A DNA stretch of 64,000 nt from Streptomyces sp. NBC_00414 (GCF_036038375.1 NZ_CP107935.1:9176001-9240000); one strand, 5' to 3'. Shown: positions 24,541 to 33,141, counted from the first letter of the stretch. Made by a program: numbers and translations. The notes: generated from the sequence alone by a model not told the origin.

Positions 24541-26430
24541 GTGTCAGCACGAGAGATTGAGTCCGTCGTGGTCGCCGCCTTCCGTCGTCAGACCCTCGCG
24601 GGCGAGATGCTGGTGCTTCAGCTCGCCATCGTGGTGGTGGTGCTGGTGGCCGTCGCGGCGGTCTCCCTCAGACAGTCGGAGGCGACCTTCAACCGCGTCG
24701 AGGGACGCCGGGTCATCGCGCTCGCCGAGCAGTTGGCCGCCAACCCCCTGACCCGCAGCCAACTCGTGCGGTCCGCGCCGCAGCAGACCCTCGCCCCGCT
24801 GGTGAACTCCACGCAGACTCAGTCCGGGGTCACCTCGGTGACGGTCGCCGACGCCGACGGCCGGATCGTCAGCTCCACCGACCCCACGGCGATCGGTGGC
24901 CGGCTGTCCCTCGGCGAGGGTGTCGCCGAGGGCCGCGGCTGGTCCGGCTCGCTGACGCTGGACGGCAGCCGCGAACTCGTGGCCCAGGTACCGGTGCTCG
25001 GCGCGACGCCGGAGAACCTCGGGCAGCCCCTGGGTACGGTGATGATCGGCGAGGCCGACCCGACGGCGTGGCAGCGGCTGAGCGGGGCGTCCTCGTACCT
25101 CCTCGCCTATCTGGGCATCGCCAGCGGGCTCGGGCTGGTCGGCTCCTGGCTGCTGGCCCGGCGCGTCAAACGGCAGACCCTCGGCCTGGAACCCCGCGAG
25201 ATCGCCGGCCTCGCCGAGCACCGGGAGGCGATGCTGTACGGGATCGCCGAGGGCGTGATCGCCCTGGACCCGCAGCACCGGCTCACCCTGGCCAACGACA
25301 TGGGAAGACGCCTCCTCGACCTGCCCGCGGACTGCGTGGGCCGCAGCCTCGCCGAACTCGGGATCGAGGGACGGCTGCGGGACGTCCTCGCGGGGAACGA
25401 GGCGGGGGGCCGGGCGGGTGGCTCCGCCGAGCGCGCAGAGCGCACGGAGCGCGGTCGTGCCGACGGGCGCGGCGGAGCCGGTGAACGTGTGAGGAGCGGC
25501 GGGCGTGCGGGGACCGGTGGACATACCGGGACCGGCGGGCGTGCGGGGACGGGCGAGCGCGACGAGGTCGTCGTCCGGCACGGCCGGGTGCTGGTGATGA
25601 ACCGGATGACCGTCACCAAGGACGGCCGCCCGCTCGGCTCGGTCACCACGTTGCGCGACCGCACCGAACTGGCTCGGCTGGAACGGGAGATCGGATCCTT
25701 CCGCAGCTCCTCCGAGACGCTGCGCGCGCAGGCCCACGAGTTCGCCAACCAGTTGCACACCATCTCGGGGCTGATCCAGATCGGTGAACAGGAAGAGGTC
25801 GTGCGCTACATCCGCGCGTTGAACCAGCGCCGACAGTCCCTCGACGTCACCCTCAGCCGTCGGGTCCGCGACACCGCGGTCGCCGCCCTGCTCATGGCGA
25901 AGTCCTCCCTGGCGGCCGAACGGAAGGTCAGCCTGCGCATCTCGGACGGGACCGCCCTCGACCGGCTGACCCCGGAGGACGCCGCCGACGTGGCGACGGT
26001 GGTCGGCAACCTCGTCGACAACGCCGTGGACGCCGCGTCGGTCGCGGCGACCGGCCGCGACCCCGACGAACACGAGGAACACGAGGAACGCGAGGAACGC
26101 GAGGAACGCGAGGAACGCGACGGTCATGAGGATCACAAGGCGTGGGTCGAGGTCGAACTGAGGCAGGATGCTTCCAGTGTGGAGATCGTGGTCCGCGACT
26201 CGGGGCCCGGCGTCGCACCCGAACTCGCCCGGGAGGTGTTCTCGCACGGCTTCACCACCAAGGCCGCGCAGGAGGGCGAGCGGGGGATCGGCCTGGCACT
26301 CACCCGGCTGGTCTGCGAGCGTCACGGTGGCGAGATCTCGGTGACCAACACCCCCGACGGGGCGATGTTCACCGCACGTATGACCGTCAGCCACCTCACC
26401 GACGCGGTGGCGGAAGGAGCGACACGATGA
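24541..26430 (+). CDS. CitA/DcuS-type sensor histidine kinase
   Basis: A 629-residue kinase from GTG 24541. A first membrane helix (about 22-44) and a second (about 185-205) enclose an extracytoplasmic CitA-like PAS sensor (about 45-182; VTVADADGRIVSSTDPTAIG is the family's ligand-side motif). A cytoplasmic PAS follows, then the SPOB-like domain with AQAHEFANQLHTISGLIQ, phospho-His about 399. The ATPase has NLVDNAVDAAS (about 490), VRDSGPG and GERGIGLALTRLV. Two low-complexity inserts are odd: an Arg/Gly/Glu stretch (about 285-340) in the second PAS, and an EER-repeat (about 502-522) inside the ATPase domain. It pairs with the regulator at 26427 and likely senses the carboxylate moved by TctCBA. 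Confidence 0.94.
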   Translation: MSAREIESVVVAAFRRQTLAGEMLVLQLAIVVVVLVAVAAVSLRQSEATFNRVEGRRVIALAEQLAANPLTRSQLVRSAPQQTLAPLVNSTQTQSGVTSVTVADADGRIVSSTDPTAIGGRLSLGEGVAEGRGWSGSLTLDGSRELVAQVPVLGATPENLGQPLGTVMIGEADPTAWQRLSGASSYLLAYLGIASGLGLVGSWLLARRVKRQTLGLEPREIAGLAEHREAMLYGIAEGVIALDPQHRLTLANDMGRRLLDLPADCVGRSLAELGIEGRLRDVLAGNEAGGRAGGSAERAERTERGRADGRGGAGERVRSGGRAGTGGHTGTGGRAGTGERDEVVVRHGRVLVMNRMTVTKDGRPLGSVTTLRDRTELARLEREIGSFRSSSETLRAQAHEFANQLHTISGLIQIGEQEEVVRYIRALNQRRQSLDVTLSRRVRDTAVAALLMAKSSLAAERKVSLRISDGTALDRLTPEDAADVATVVGNLVDNAVDAASVAATGRDPDEHEEHEEREEREEREERDGHEDHKAWVEVELRQDASSVEIVVRDSGPGVAPELAREVFSHGFTTKAAQEGERGIGLALTRLVCERHGGEISVTNTPDGAMFTARMTVSHLTDAVAEGATR

Positions 26431-27200
26431 ACGGGGCGCCCCGTGGGGCAGACACGGCCGCGGTGACCGGCACGGCCGACACCATCGACGTACTCGTGGT
26501 CGACGACGACTTCATGGTGGCCCGGGTGCACCGCGCTTTCGTCGACCGCGTCGAGCCGTTCCGGGTCGTCGGTGTCGCCAGCACCGGCGAACAGGCCGCC
26601 CGCGCCGTCGACGAACTGCACCCGGATCTCGTCCTGCTCGACCTGTATCTGCCGGACGTCTTCGGGCTCGACGTCATCCCCCGGCTGCGTACCGCCGGCC
26701 ACGACTGTGACGTCATGGTCATCAGCGCGGCCCGGGAGACCGACGCGGTCCGCGGCGCCGTCCGCCACGGCGTCGTCGACTACCTGCTCAAACCGTTCGA
26801 GTTCGAGGATCTGCGGGTCCGGCTTGAGCGGTACGCAGTCCAGCGGGGCCGGCTGCTCGCCACCGTCGTGCACGGGCAGGCCGATGTCGACCGGGTGCTG
26901 GCCGGAGCGGCCGGGCCGGCTTCGGCGCCCGCCACGTTGCCCAAGGGCATGAGCGTGGAGACGGCCGCGCTGATCGAACGCACGCTGCGGACCGCGGAGA
27001 ACACCCTGTCCGCCGCCGAGTGCGCGGCCTTGGCCGGCATCTCCCGTGTCAGCGCCCGCCGCTACCTGGAGCACTTCCACGCCGTCGGCCGCGCCGAGGT
27101 GACCCTGCGCTACGGAGCTGCGGGTCGGCCCGAGCGCCGTTACCGGTTCCGCGGACACGCGAAGACACACCTGCGGCCCGGCGACGAGGCTCGCGCGTAG
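26427..27200 (+). CDS. CitB/DcuR-type response regulator
   Basis: A 257-residue protein. ATG 26427 overlaps the kinase stop (ATGA) and has GGAAGGAG upstream. The receiver has VLVVDDDFMVARVH, phospho-Asp72 in LVLLDLYLPD, and Lys in YLLKPFEFEDLR. The C-terminal effector (about 185-245) contains LSAAECAALAGISRVSARRY, the helix-turn-helix of the CitB class, then ARRYLEHFHAVGRAEVTLRYGA. CitB-like regulators activate carboxylate uptake genes. The divergent tctCBA operon, with paired repeats at its promoter, is the obvious target. Confidence 0.94.
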   Translation: MNGAPRGADTAAVTGTADTIDVLVVDDDFMVARVHRAFVDRVEPFRVVGVASTGEQAARAVDELHPDLVLLDLYLPDVFGLDVIPRLRTAGHDCDVMVISAARETDAVRGAVRHGVVDYLLKPFEFEDLRVRLERYAVQRGRLLATVVHGQADVDRVLAGAAGPASAPATLPKGMSVETAALIERTLRTAENTLSAAECAALAGISRVSARRYLEHFHAVGRAEVTLRYGAAGRPERRYRFRGHAKTHLRPGDEARA

Positions 27201-27228
27201 CGGCGATCACCGGTGTTCGAGGAGGCTG

Positions 27229-27247
27229 CGCCGTTCCCCGCGCCCCT
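27229..27247 (+). repeat. Single copy of the CGC(A/C)GTTCCCCGCGCCCCT element
   Basis: This is the same 19-base dispersed element seen at 6291-6543, with one changed base (C for A at the fourth position). It lies after the CitB gene and forms the edge of the DeoR remnant. Confidence 0.7.
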
Positions 27248-27249
27248 GG

Positions 27250-27508
27250 TACCGGAAGCTCAGACGGTGACCACTCCGATGCAGGGCGCGGGCCACCTTC
27301 GTGGTGGTCGTGCCACCGGTCAGGCCCACCACCTCGCCGGGGGCCACGAGGTCCGCCACGGCCTTCGCGATGCGGTGCCTCTCCGAGGCGTGGCGGGCGG
27401 TCTTGTAGCGCAGGGGCAGTTCGTACGACACGCCGTGCACGACCGCGCCGTCCCGGGTGCGTACCAGCATCTGCTGTTCCGCGAGCTGGTGGATCAGCGG
27501 GGTCCTAC
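27250..27508 (-). pseudogene. Remnant of a DeoR family regulator
   Basis: The minus strand from about 27505 reads PLIHQLAEQQMLVRTRDGAV, then SYELPLRYKTARHASERHRI and ADLVAPGEVVGLTGGTTTTK. This joins the end of a DeoR helix-turn-helix to the start of the DeoR_C sugar-phosphate sensor. The first helices of the DNA-binding domain are missing, as is everything after VARALH, roughly two thirds of a normal 250-280 residue protein. The left end runs into a dispersed repeat element, and the right end abuts the stop codon of the 109-residue gene. No ribosome site or intact start remains, so this is a decayed fragment. Confidence 0.75.
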
Positions 27509-27834
27509 TGGGTGCCCGCTGACCCGTCTCCTGATCCGTCTCCTGCCCCGCCCCCTGGCCCTGGCATGTCGACGAGCTTCTCGAAGAAGAACTCGTGCTT
27601 GAGGAAGGACACGTCGTACTCGCCGCCCGGGTACGGCGGGATCAACTGGGCCGCCTGGAACAGCCGCCAGCCGTCCCGCAGCGCGTCCACGCCCGAGGCG
27701 TACGGGGGCTCGTCGCCGTCCCCGGTCGTGGGCGACGTGCGGCCCGTACCGTCGTACACCGACCAGCCGACCACCGGGGAGTCCAGCGCCGACGTGCCCA
27801 GGTAGAGGACCAGTACCTGCTGACGGATGCTCAT
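27505..27834 (-). CDS. Conserved hypothetical protein coupled to PhyH dioxygenase
   Basis: A 109-residue protein from ATG 27834, preceded by GGGAGG and overlapping the PhyH stop by ATGA, so the two are translated together. It begins MSIRQQVLVLYLGTSALDSP and carries VVGWSVYDGTG, then DALRDGWRLFQAAQLIPPYP and FLKHEFFFEKLVD, with an acidic/Gly tail. No signal peptide or membrane helix is evident. I do not recognise a named family. Tight coupling suggests a partner or accessory subunit of the dioxygenase. Confidence 0.8.
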   Translation of the reverse strand: MSIRQQVLVLYLGTSALDSPVVGWSVYDGTGRTSPTTGDGDEPPYASGVDALRDGWRLFQAAQLIPPYPGGEYDVSFLKHEFFFEKLVDMPGPGGGAGDGSGDGSAGTQ

Positions 27835-28736
27835 GCGACCTCCCTCTGAGGGCGGTTGGAGACACGGGTGACCCAGTGCTCCAGATCGAAGGACTCGTCG
27901 CCCGTGAGCGAGCGCCACAGCAGCACGCGGTTGTAGAGCTCCAGACGGCCGGTGGCCGGTTCGTACCACGGGAACGTCGTGGAGAGTTCCCCGGCCACCC
28001 GTGGGTCGGCGAGGTCGGAGGTGTCCCACAGTCGGCGCTGCCGTACGGCCGGGTTGAAGCGGATCTTGAACATGTACCGCGTCACGTCGCCGTCGTTGCG
28101 CCGCCCGCCGTGCCAGAGGCCGTGGTGCAGAAACACCACGGTGCCCGCCGGGCAGACCAGCCGTGACTGGCCGAGCAGGTTCTGGTAGCGGCCGGTGTCC
28201 GACTCGTTCGTACGTCGCAGATGGCTGCCCGGCACGCTCAGGGTGCCGCCCATGTCCAGGGTCACGTCCTGCGGGTAGTACATCAGCTGGACGTCGAAGG
28301 CGTCCGTGCGGACATCGATGATGGCGTCGCCGTGCAGCGGCTGAGCCGCACCTTCACGCGGCTCGCGGACGTGCACCGCGTGATGGTCGACGAGCGGACC
28401 GGGACCGACGAGACCGCGCAGCACCCCCGCCACCGCCGGGACATCGAGCAGCCGTCGCACGAAGGAACCCTCGGGATAGGCGTCCGCGACCGTGCTGCCG
28501 TACGGCACGTCGGGCACGCCCCGCCCCAGGAAGCCGATCGCCTCGGCGTTCATCCCCGCCGGGACCACCGCGTCCAGACGCAACGAGCCGTGGGCCACGA
28601 AGCGGGCCATCCGCACCGAGTCCAGGAGCGGGGGGTGTTCGGGATCTCCCGGAGGACGCCCGGGGTCGGCAGGAGGACGCCCGGGGTGGGCCGGAGGATG
28701 CTCGGAGTGTGCCGGAGGGCGCTCGGGAGGCGTCAT
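27831..28736 (-). CDS. Phytanoyl-CoA dioxygenase (PhyH) family Fe(II)/2-oxoglutarate enzyme
   Basis: A 301-residue protein. ATG 28736 has TACGGT 7 bases upstream and no ribosome site, a leaderless arrangement. The first 38 residues are a Pro/His/Arg repeat (PPAHPGRPPADPGRPP) and may be dispensable; ATG codon 43 (MARFVAHG) is an alternative start. The facial triad is visible: His-x-Asp in LHGDAIID (about 134-136) and the distal His in FLHHGLWHGG (about 207-213), with an Arg further on (RYMFKIRFN) for 2-oxoglutarate. These enzymes hydroxylate small molecules such as CoA esters, amino acids or natural products. The divergent AraC gene is its probable regulator. Confidence 0.88.
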   Translation of the reverse strand: MTPPERPPAHSEHPPAHPGRPPADPGRPPGDPEHPPLLDSVRMARFVAHGSLRLDAVVPAGMNAEAIGFLGRGVPDVPYGSTVADAYPEGSFVRRLLDVPAVAGVLRGLVGPGPLVDHHAVHVREPREGAAQPLHGDAIIDVRTDAFDVQLMYYPQDVTLDMGGTLSVPGSHLRRTNESDTGRYQNLLGQSRLVCPAGTVVFLHHGLWHGGRRNDGDVTRYMFKIRFNPAVRQRRLWDTSDLADPRVAGELSTTFPWYEPATGRLELYNRVLLWRSLTGDESFDLEHWVTRVSNRPQREVA

Positions 28737-28807
28737 GGCATCGACCGTACGGAGCCGCGCCCCTCCGGCGCGTTGGTCCCTTTCACCACCACTGGTAGTT
28801 TTTCACC

Positions 28808-29605
28808 ATGCTGGAGACGAGCGTCCACCTGGGCGAGCCGCCCCTCGTGGCCAACGCGGGCGTCGGCGTGCACGGTGTCGCGAGCCGCACGGACGTCTTC
28901 AGGCTGCCCGAGCTGTGGCAGCTGCACCTGTACCAGTACGAGGCCGAGCTGACCGTGGACGGCACCCCGCACCTCATCCGGCCGGGCAGGGTCAGCCTCG
29001 TACCGCCGGGCGCGACGGTCCGCTACCGCTACCAGGGCCGCTCGGAACACCTGTACGCACACCTGCGCATCGCCGCCTCCGGGACGCCGCGCAGCGTGCC
29101 CGTGCTACAGGACGCCGGAGCCGAACTCCCCATGCTGACCGGCCTGTTGCTACAGGCGGTCGCCTCCGCGCCGGGCGAACCCGAGCGCACCAGGGCCGAG
29201 ATCTGGACCGCTCTGTGGCGCGTCGCCCACCTGGCTCCGGGTGCCGACCGTCCCGGCCCGCACCCGGCCGTCACCGCCGCGATGGCGTACGTCGAGGGCA
29301 ACCTCGCCGCCCCGCTCACCGTGCCCGCCGTGGCCCGGGCCGCGGGCGTCTCGCACAACCACCTGACCCGGCTCTTCCGCGCCACCACGGGCGGCACCGT
29401 GGTCGCGTACATCCGCCGACGCAGGCTCGATCGCGCCCGCCACCTGCTGCGGGCCTCGACCCTGTCCATCCCGGCGGTCGCCGCGTCGGTCGGCATTCCC
29501 GACCTGCAGGCCTTCAACAAGGCCTGCCGACGTGAACTCGGCGGATCACCGCGAGCCCTGCGCGGTGAGACCGGCACGGCCCCCGACCCCCTTGCCGCCG
29601 CCTGA
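28808..29605 (+). CDS. AraC family transcriptional regulator
   Basis: A 265-residue protein from ATG 28808; TAGTTT lies 6 bases upstream and no Shine-Dalgarno is present. Residues about 10-100 are the cupin-like ligand domain (HVGVHGVAS region, then HLIRPGRVSLVPPGATVRYR). The double helix-turn-helix at about 165-260 has VPAVARAAGVSHNHLTRLFR and IPAVAASVGIPDLQAFNKAC, the AraC signature. It is divergent from the PhyH operon with a 71-base shared promoter and is its likely activator. Its stop codon lies inside the terminator hairpin shared with the convergent methyltransferase gene. Confidence 0.92.
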   Translation: MLETSVHLGEPPLVANAGVGVHGVASRTDVFRLPELWQLHLYQYEAELTVDGTPHLIRPGRVSLVPPGATVRYRYQGRSEHLYAHLRIAASGTPRSVPVLQDAGAELPMLTGLLLQAVASAPGEPERTRAEIWTALWRVAHLAPGADRPGPHPAVTAAMAYVEGNLAAPLTVPAVARAAGVSHNHLTRLFRATTGGTVVAYIRRRRLDRARHLLRASTLSIPAVAASVGIPDLQAFNKACRRELGGSPRALRGETGTAPDPLAAA

Positions 29606-29632
29606 AGGCCGTTACTGCTTGACGGCCTTCAG
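29602..29632. terminator. Bidirectional terminator built from the ends of two genes
   Basis: CTGAAGGCCGT (29602-29612) pairs perfectly with ACGGCCTTCAG (29622-29632) around a 9-base loop. The left arm contains the AraC stop codon and the right arm encodes the last residues of the methyltransferase (stop at 29612-29614). Confidence 0.75.
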
Positions 29633-30769
29633 GACGACGAACTTCGCGTCGCTCGCGACCAGTTCACTGTTGCCGAAGAGCCGCCGCAACTTCACGTGGT
29701 AGCCCAGATGGCGATTGCCGACCACCCACAGCTCGCCGCCCGGCCGCAGCGCGCGCCGCGCCCCGGTGAACATCCGCCACGCCGTGGCGTCGGTCGTCGC
29801 CTGGTGCGAGTGGAAGGGCGGGTTGGTCAGGACCAGGTCGACGCTGTCCTCCGGCGTCCCGTTCAGGCCGTCGTCGACGCGGAACTCCGCCTTGCCGTGC
29901 TCCGCCGCGTCGTCGGTGTTCACCCGGTACGTCGCCTCGGCCGAGGCCACCGCCTGGTACGACTCGTCCACGAACAGCACCTCGGTCTCCGGCCGCGCCA
30001 GCGCCACCGCGGTACCGACCACGCCGTTTCCGCAGCCCAGGTCCACGACACGCCCGGCACCCCGCCCGTACGGCAGATGCTGAAGGAAGAACCGGGTGCC
30101 GATGTCCAGGCGCTCGGCGCAGAACACACCCGCCTCGTTGACGACGGTACGGCCCGAGACGGGGCCGATGCCGTCGGGCAGCGTGTAGCTGAGCGGCCAG
30201 GGGTTCACCGACGGCACGAGCCCGGGGTTCGGCGTGCAGAAGATGAGCCGCGCCTTCTTCTCGGCCAGTGACGTCCTGGTCGGCCCGATGATCCGCTCGA
30301 ACAGCTTCAGCGTCGAGGTGTGGATCTCCTTGACCATGCCGGTGCCGACGACGACCGTTCCCTCGTGCACGGAGGGTGCCAGCCGCTGCAACTGGTCCTC
30401 CAGGAGCGCGAGGCTCTTGGGTACGCGCACCAGCAGCACGTCGACACGCTCGGGCACCGCGTCCTGCGTGGTGAGAAGACGCACGGAATCCTGGTCGGCG
30501 CCGTTGCGCGCCAGATTCGCCCGGGTCGCCTCGCGGGTGAGGAACGAGTCGGTGATCTGCACCGGTCCATGGGCCTGCAGGGCCGTGGTGAGGGCACCCC
30601 AGCGGTCACCGACCACGACGACCGTGCCGTCGAGCGCCTGCCCGTCGGCCGCGAGATGCTTCAGCAGGTACTCGTCGGAGGCGTCCCACGCACGGAGCTG
30701 GTCACGGGAGTCCTCGGGGAAGCGCGCCAGCATCAGCTCGGCCGAGGGGGTCGTCATACGGTCGGTCAT
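29612..30769 (-). CDS. RlmG/RsmC-like class I SAM methyltransferase
   Basis: A 385-residue protein from ATG 30769; TAGCCT is 7 bases upstream with no ribosome site. The N-terminal half (about 1-190) is a degenerate methyltransferase-like domain. The C-terminal half has the SAM motif VVDLGCGNGVVG (about 243) and the catalytic NPPF in LVLTNPPFHS (about 313), the signature of N2-guanine or N6-adenine rRNA methyltransferases such as RlmG and RsmC. The two-domain layout and length match these enzymes. It probably modifies a guanine of 23S or 16S rRNA; which one cannot be read from sequence. It is divergent from the AlkB-like gene. Confidence 0.88.
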   Translation of the reverse strand: MTDRMTTPSAELMLARFPEDSRDQLRAWDASDEYLLKHLAADGQALDGTVVVVGDRWGALTTALQAHGPVQITDSFLTREATRANLARNGADQDSVRLLTTQDAVPERVDVLLVRVPKSLALLEDQLQRLAPSVHEGTVVVGTGMVKEIHTSTLKLFERIIGPTRTSLAEKKARLIFCTPNPGLVPSVNPWPLSYTLPDGIGPVSGRTVVNEAGVFCAERLDIGTRFFLQHLPYGRGAGRVVDLGCGNGVVGTAVALARPETEVLFVDESYQAVASAEATYRVNTDDAAEHGKAEFRVDDGLNGTPEDSVDLVLTNPPFHSHQATTDATAWRMFTGARRALRPGGELWVVGNRHLGYHVKLRRLFGNSELVASDAKFVVLKAVKQ

Positions 30770-30865
30770 TGGGTCCAGGCTAACTGAGGTGCAGATCAGC
30801 GACTCCCGGCGTCCACGTGCGGACACGGCGGGAGCGCGTGCGGACCCTGCGCGAGGATGGGAGCC

Positions 30866-31543
30866 ATGGACGCCGAACTGTTTCCCAGGAGCCGTACGGA
30901 GATCGCGCCGGGCGCCGTGCACCTGCCGGACTGGCTGACGTCCGAGCGCCAGCGCGTGCTCCTGGAGGCATGCAGGGACTGGGCCCGCCCGCCCGCCGGA
31001 CTGCGCACGGTCCGTACACCCGGCGGCGGCACGATGACCTCCCGGCAGGTCTGCCTCGGATGGCACTGGTATCCGTACGGGTACGCGACCACGGTCGTCG
31101 ACGGTGACGGGGCGCCCGTGAAAAAGTTTCCCGAATGGCTCGGGGACCTGGGCCGCCGGGCGGTACGGGACGCCTTTCGGGACCACGCCACGACGGCGGG
31201 GACACCGCCGCCCCCGTACGAGTACGACATCGCGCTGATCAATTTCTATGACGCCGACGCCCGTATGGGTATGCATCGCGACAGCGACGAGAAGTCCGAC
31301 GACCCCGTGGTGTCGCTGAGCCTCGGTGACACCTGCGTCTTCCGGTTCGGCAACACCGGGTCGAGAGGCCGCCCCTACACGGACGTGGAGCTGCGCAGCG
31401 GCGACCTGTTCGTGTTCGGCGGCGCGTCCCGGCTCGCCCACCACGGTGTGCCGCGCGTGCACGCGGGCACGGCCCCGCCCGAGTTGGGGCTGACGGGCCG
31501 CCTGAACATCACCCTGCGGGTGAGCGGCCTCCAGGCCGTCTGA
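30866..31543 (+). CDS. AlkB-like Fe(II)/2-oxoglutarate dioxygenase
   Basis: A 225-residue protein from ATG 30866, preceded by GGATGGGAG. The triad is complete: His137 and Asp139 in GMHRDSDE, and distal His about 193 in LAHHGVPRV. The 2-oxoglutarate-binding Arg pair lies in GRLNITLR (about 210-216). LINFYDADARMGMH and DTCVFRFG match bacterial AlkB. It should oxidatively remove methyl or other alkyl groups from N1-adenine or N3-cytosine in DNA or RNA. It stands alone, divergent from the rRNA methyltransferase-like gene. Confidence 0.92.
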   Translation: MDAELFPRSRTEIAPGAVHLPDWLTSERQRVLLEACRDWARPPAGLRTVRTPGGGTMTSRQVCLGWHWYPYGYATTVVDGDGAPVKKFPEWLGDLGRRAVRDAFRDHATTAGTPPPPYEYDIALINFYDADARMGMHRDSDEKSDDPVVSLSLGDTCVFRFGNTGSRGRPYTDVELRSGDLFVFGGASRLAHHGVPRVHAGTAPPELGLTGRLNITLRVSGLQAV

Positions 31544-31637
31544 CCGGTCACCGACCGACTCCCGACCGGCCACTGACCGACTCCCGCCCGGCTACTGGCC
31601 GGTCACCCGGCCTCCGGATCATGGGAGACTCGCCCTC
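31544..31637. repeat. Short direct repeats between alkB-like and ROK genes
   Basis: GACCGACTCCCG occurs at 31555-31566 and 31577-31588 (22-base period), and CCGGTCAC occurs at both ends of the block. GAGACT (31625-31630) lies 7 bases before the ROK ATG at 31638 and may be its -10 box. Confidence 0.5.
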
Positions 31638-32879
31638 ATGAGCGGCAATGCGGCCCCCGGAGCGGTGGGAGAAGGAAGCACCAGGACGCGGCTGGACCGA
31701 GGGCGCGGTGCGCTCGGGCCCGCGTTGGAACTCGTGCACACCGGACGCGCGCCGACCCGGGCCGTGCTCACCGCCGAGCTGGGCGTCACCCGCGCGACGG
31801 CGGGAGCGGTCGCCGCGGAGCTGGAGGCGCTCGGCCTGATCCGCGTCGACGCCCGCCCCGGCGCCGCGGCCGGTTCGCAGGGCCGCCCCTCACATCGGCT
31901 CGAACTCGCCGAGGACGGCCCGGTCGCCCTCGCCGCCCAGGTGCACGCCGACGGCTTCCGCGCCGCCCTGGTCGGCCTCGGCGGCCGGATCGTGGCTACC
32001 GCACCCGGCTGCGAGACCGTGGACGCCGACCCGGCGAAGGTGCTCAGCTCGGTCGTGGAGGCGGGCGCCGAACTGCTCCGGGAGACCGGCCGCCGCTGTG
32101 TGGGCGCCGGAGTGGCCGTCCCGTCGGCCGTCGCCGAACCCGAGGGCACCGCGCTCAACCCGCTCCACCTGGCCTGGCCGGCCGGCGCGCCCGTGCGGGA
32201 GATCTTCGCGGAGTGCGTCCGCGCGGCCGGCATCACCGGTCCGGCGTTCGCCGCCAACGACGTCAACCTCGCCGCGCTCGCCGAACACCGGCACGGCGCG
32301 GGGCGCGGCTCCCGAGACCTGCTCTGTGTCGCGACCGGGCACCGGGGAGTCGGCGGTGCGCTGGTCCTCGACGGGCGCCTGCACACGGGCAGTTCGGGCC
32401 TCGCGCTCGAAGTCGGACACCTCACGGTCAACCCGGAGGGCCGCCCCTGCCACTGCGGCAGCCGGGGCTGCCTGGACGTCGAGGCGGACCCCCTGGCGTT
32501 CCTGACGGCGGCCGGCCGTGACCCCGGCCCCGAGGTGTCACTGCTCCAGCAGTCCAACGAGCTGATCCGCGACCACCGCGCCGACCCGGGCGTACGCACC
32601 GCCGTCGAGGCACTCATCGACCGGCTGGGCCTTGGCCTCGCGGGCCTGGTCAACATCCTCAACCCGGACCGCATCATCCTCGGCGGCCTGCACCGCTCCC
32701 TCCTCGACGCCGACCCGGAGAGGCTGCGCGCCGTGGTGGCCGACCGGAGCCTGTGGGGGCAGAGCGGGGGCGTACCCATCCTGGCCTGCACGCTGGACCA
32801 CAACAGCCTGGTGGGCGCGGCCGAGCTGGCGTGGCAGCCGGTGCTGGACGACCCGATCAGGGCCCTGGCACAGGCCTGA
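31638..32879 (+). CDS. ROK family transcriptional repressor
   Basis: A 413-residue protein from ATG 31638. Residues about 25-75 are a winged helix-turn-helix (LELVHTGRAPTRAVLTAELG, then TRATAGAVAAELEALGLI), which separates it from ROK kinases. The rest is the ROK sensor fold, with CHCGSRGCLDVEADP (about 272-283) as the zinc-binding CxCGxxGC motif. NagC/XylR-type proteins bind sugars or sugar phosphates and repress uptake genes. No sugar transporter adjoins it, so the targets are probably distant. Confidence 0.92.
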   Translation: MSGNAAPGAVGEGSTRTRLDRGRGALGPALELVHTGRAPTRAVLTAELGVTRATAGAVAAELEALGLIRVDARPGAAAGSQGRPSHRLELAEDGPVALAAQVHADGFRAALVGLGGRIVATAPGCETVDADPAKVLSSVVEAGAELLRETGRRCVGAGVAVPSAVAEPEGTALNPLHLAWPAGAPVREIFAECVRAAGITGPAFAANDVNLAALAEHRHGAGRGSRDLLCVATGHRGVGGALVLDGRLHTGSSGLALEVGHLTVNPEGRPCHCGSRGCLDVEADPLAFLTAAGRDPGPEVSLLQQSNELIRDHRADPGVRTAVEALIDRLGLGLAGLVNILNPDRIILGGLHRSLLDADPERLRAVVADRSLWGQSGGVPILACTLDHNSLVGAAELAWQPVLDDPIRALAQA

Positions 32880-33141
32880 GACCTTGGCACGTGACGGCCC
32901 GTCGAAAGCCGGGCAGGCCACCGGGCCCGGCTGCCTGCCGGAGCGCCACCGGGCCGGGGGCCGGTCACGGAAACCAGGGGCAGCCGAAGCAGCGAGGAGC
33001 AGCTGAAGTCCCCGTTCGTACTCCCACGGAGGTACGCGTACTGCCGCTGGCCGTACGACGACCCGGACCCCCTCACGGCGTGAGCCTCGAAGCATCACCG
33101 GAACACCGGAATTCCCGGAACACCCGAGGAGATGACTTCAG

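Noticed and set aside
26071..26118. Tandem 9-base units considered as a CRISPR-like array
   Set aside because: Units are in frame inside a kinase gene, have no spacers, and encode EER repeats.
24544..26394. 616-codon minus-strand frame opposite the CitA-type kinase
   Set aside because: Complement shadow of a gene with intact H, N, D and G boxes.
27207..27470. 87-codon minus-strand frame considered as an intact small gene
   Set aside because: It is the middle of a DeoR protein without ribosome site or either terminal part, so it is listed as a remnant.
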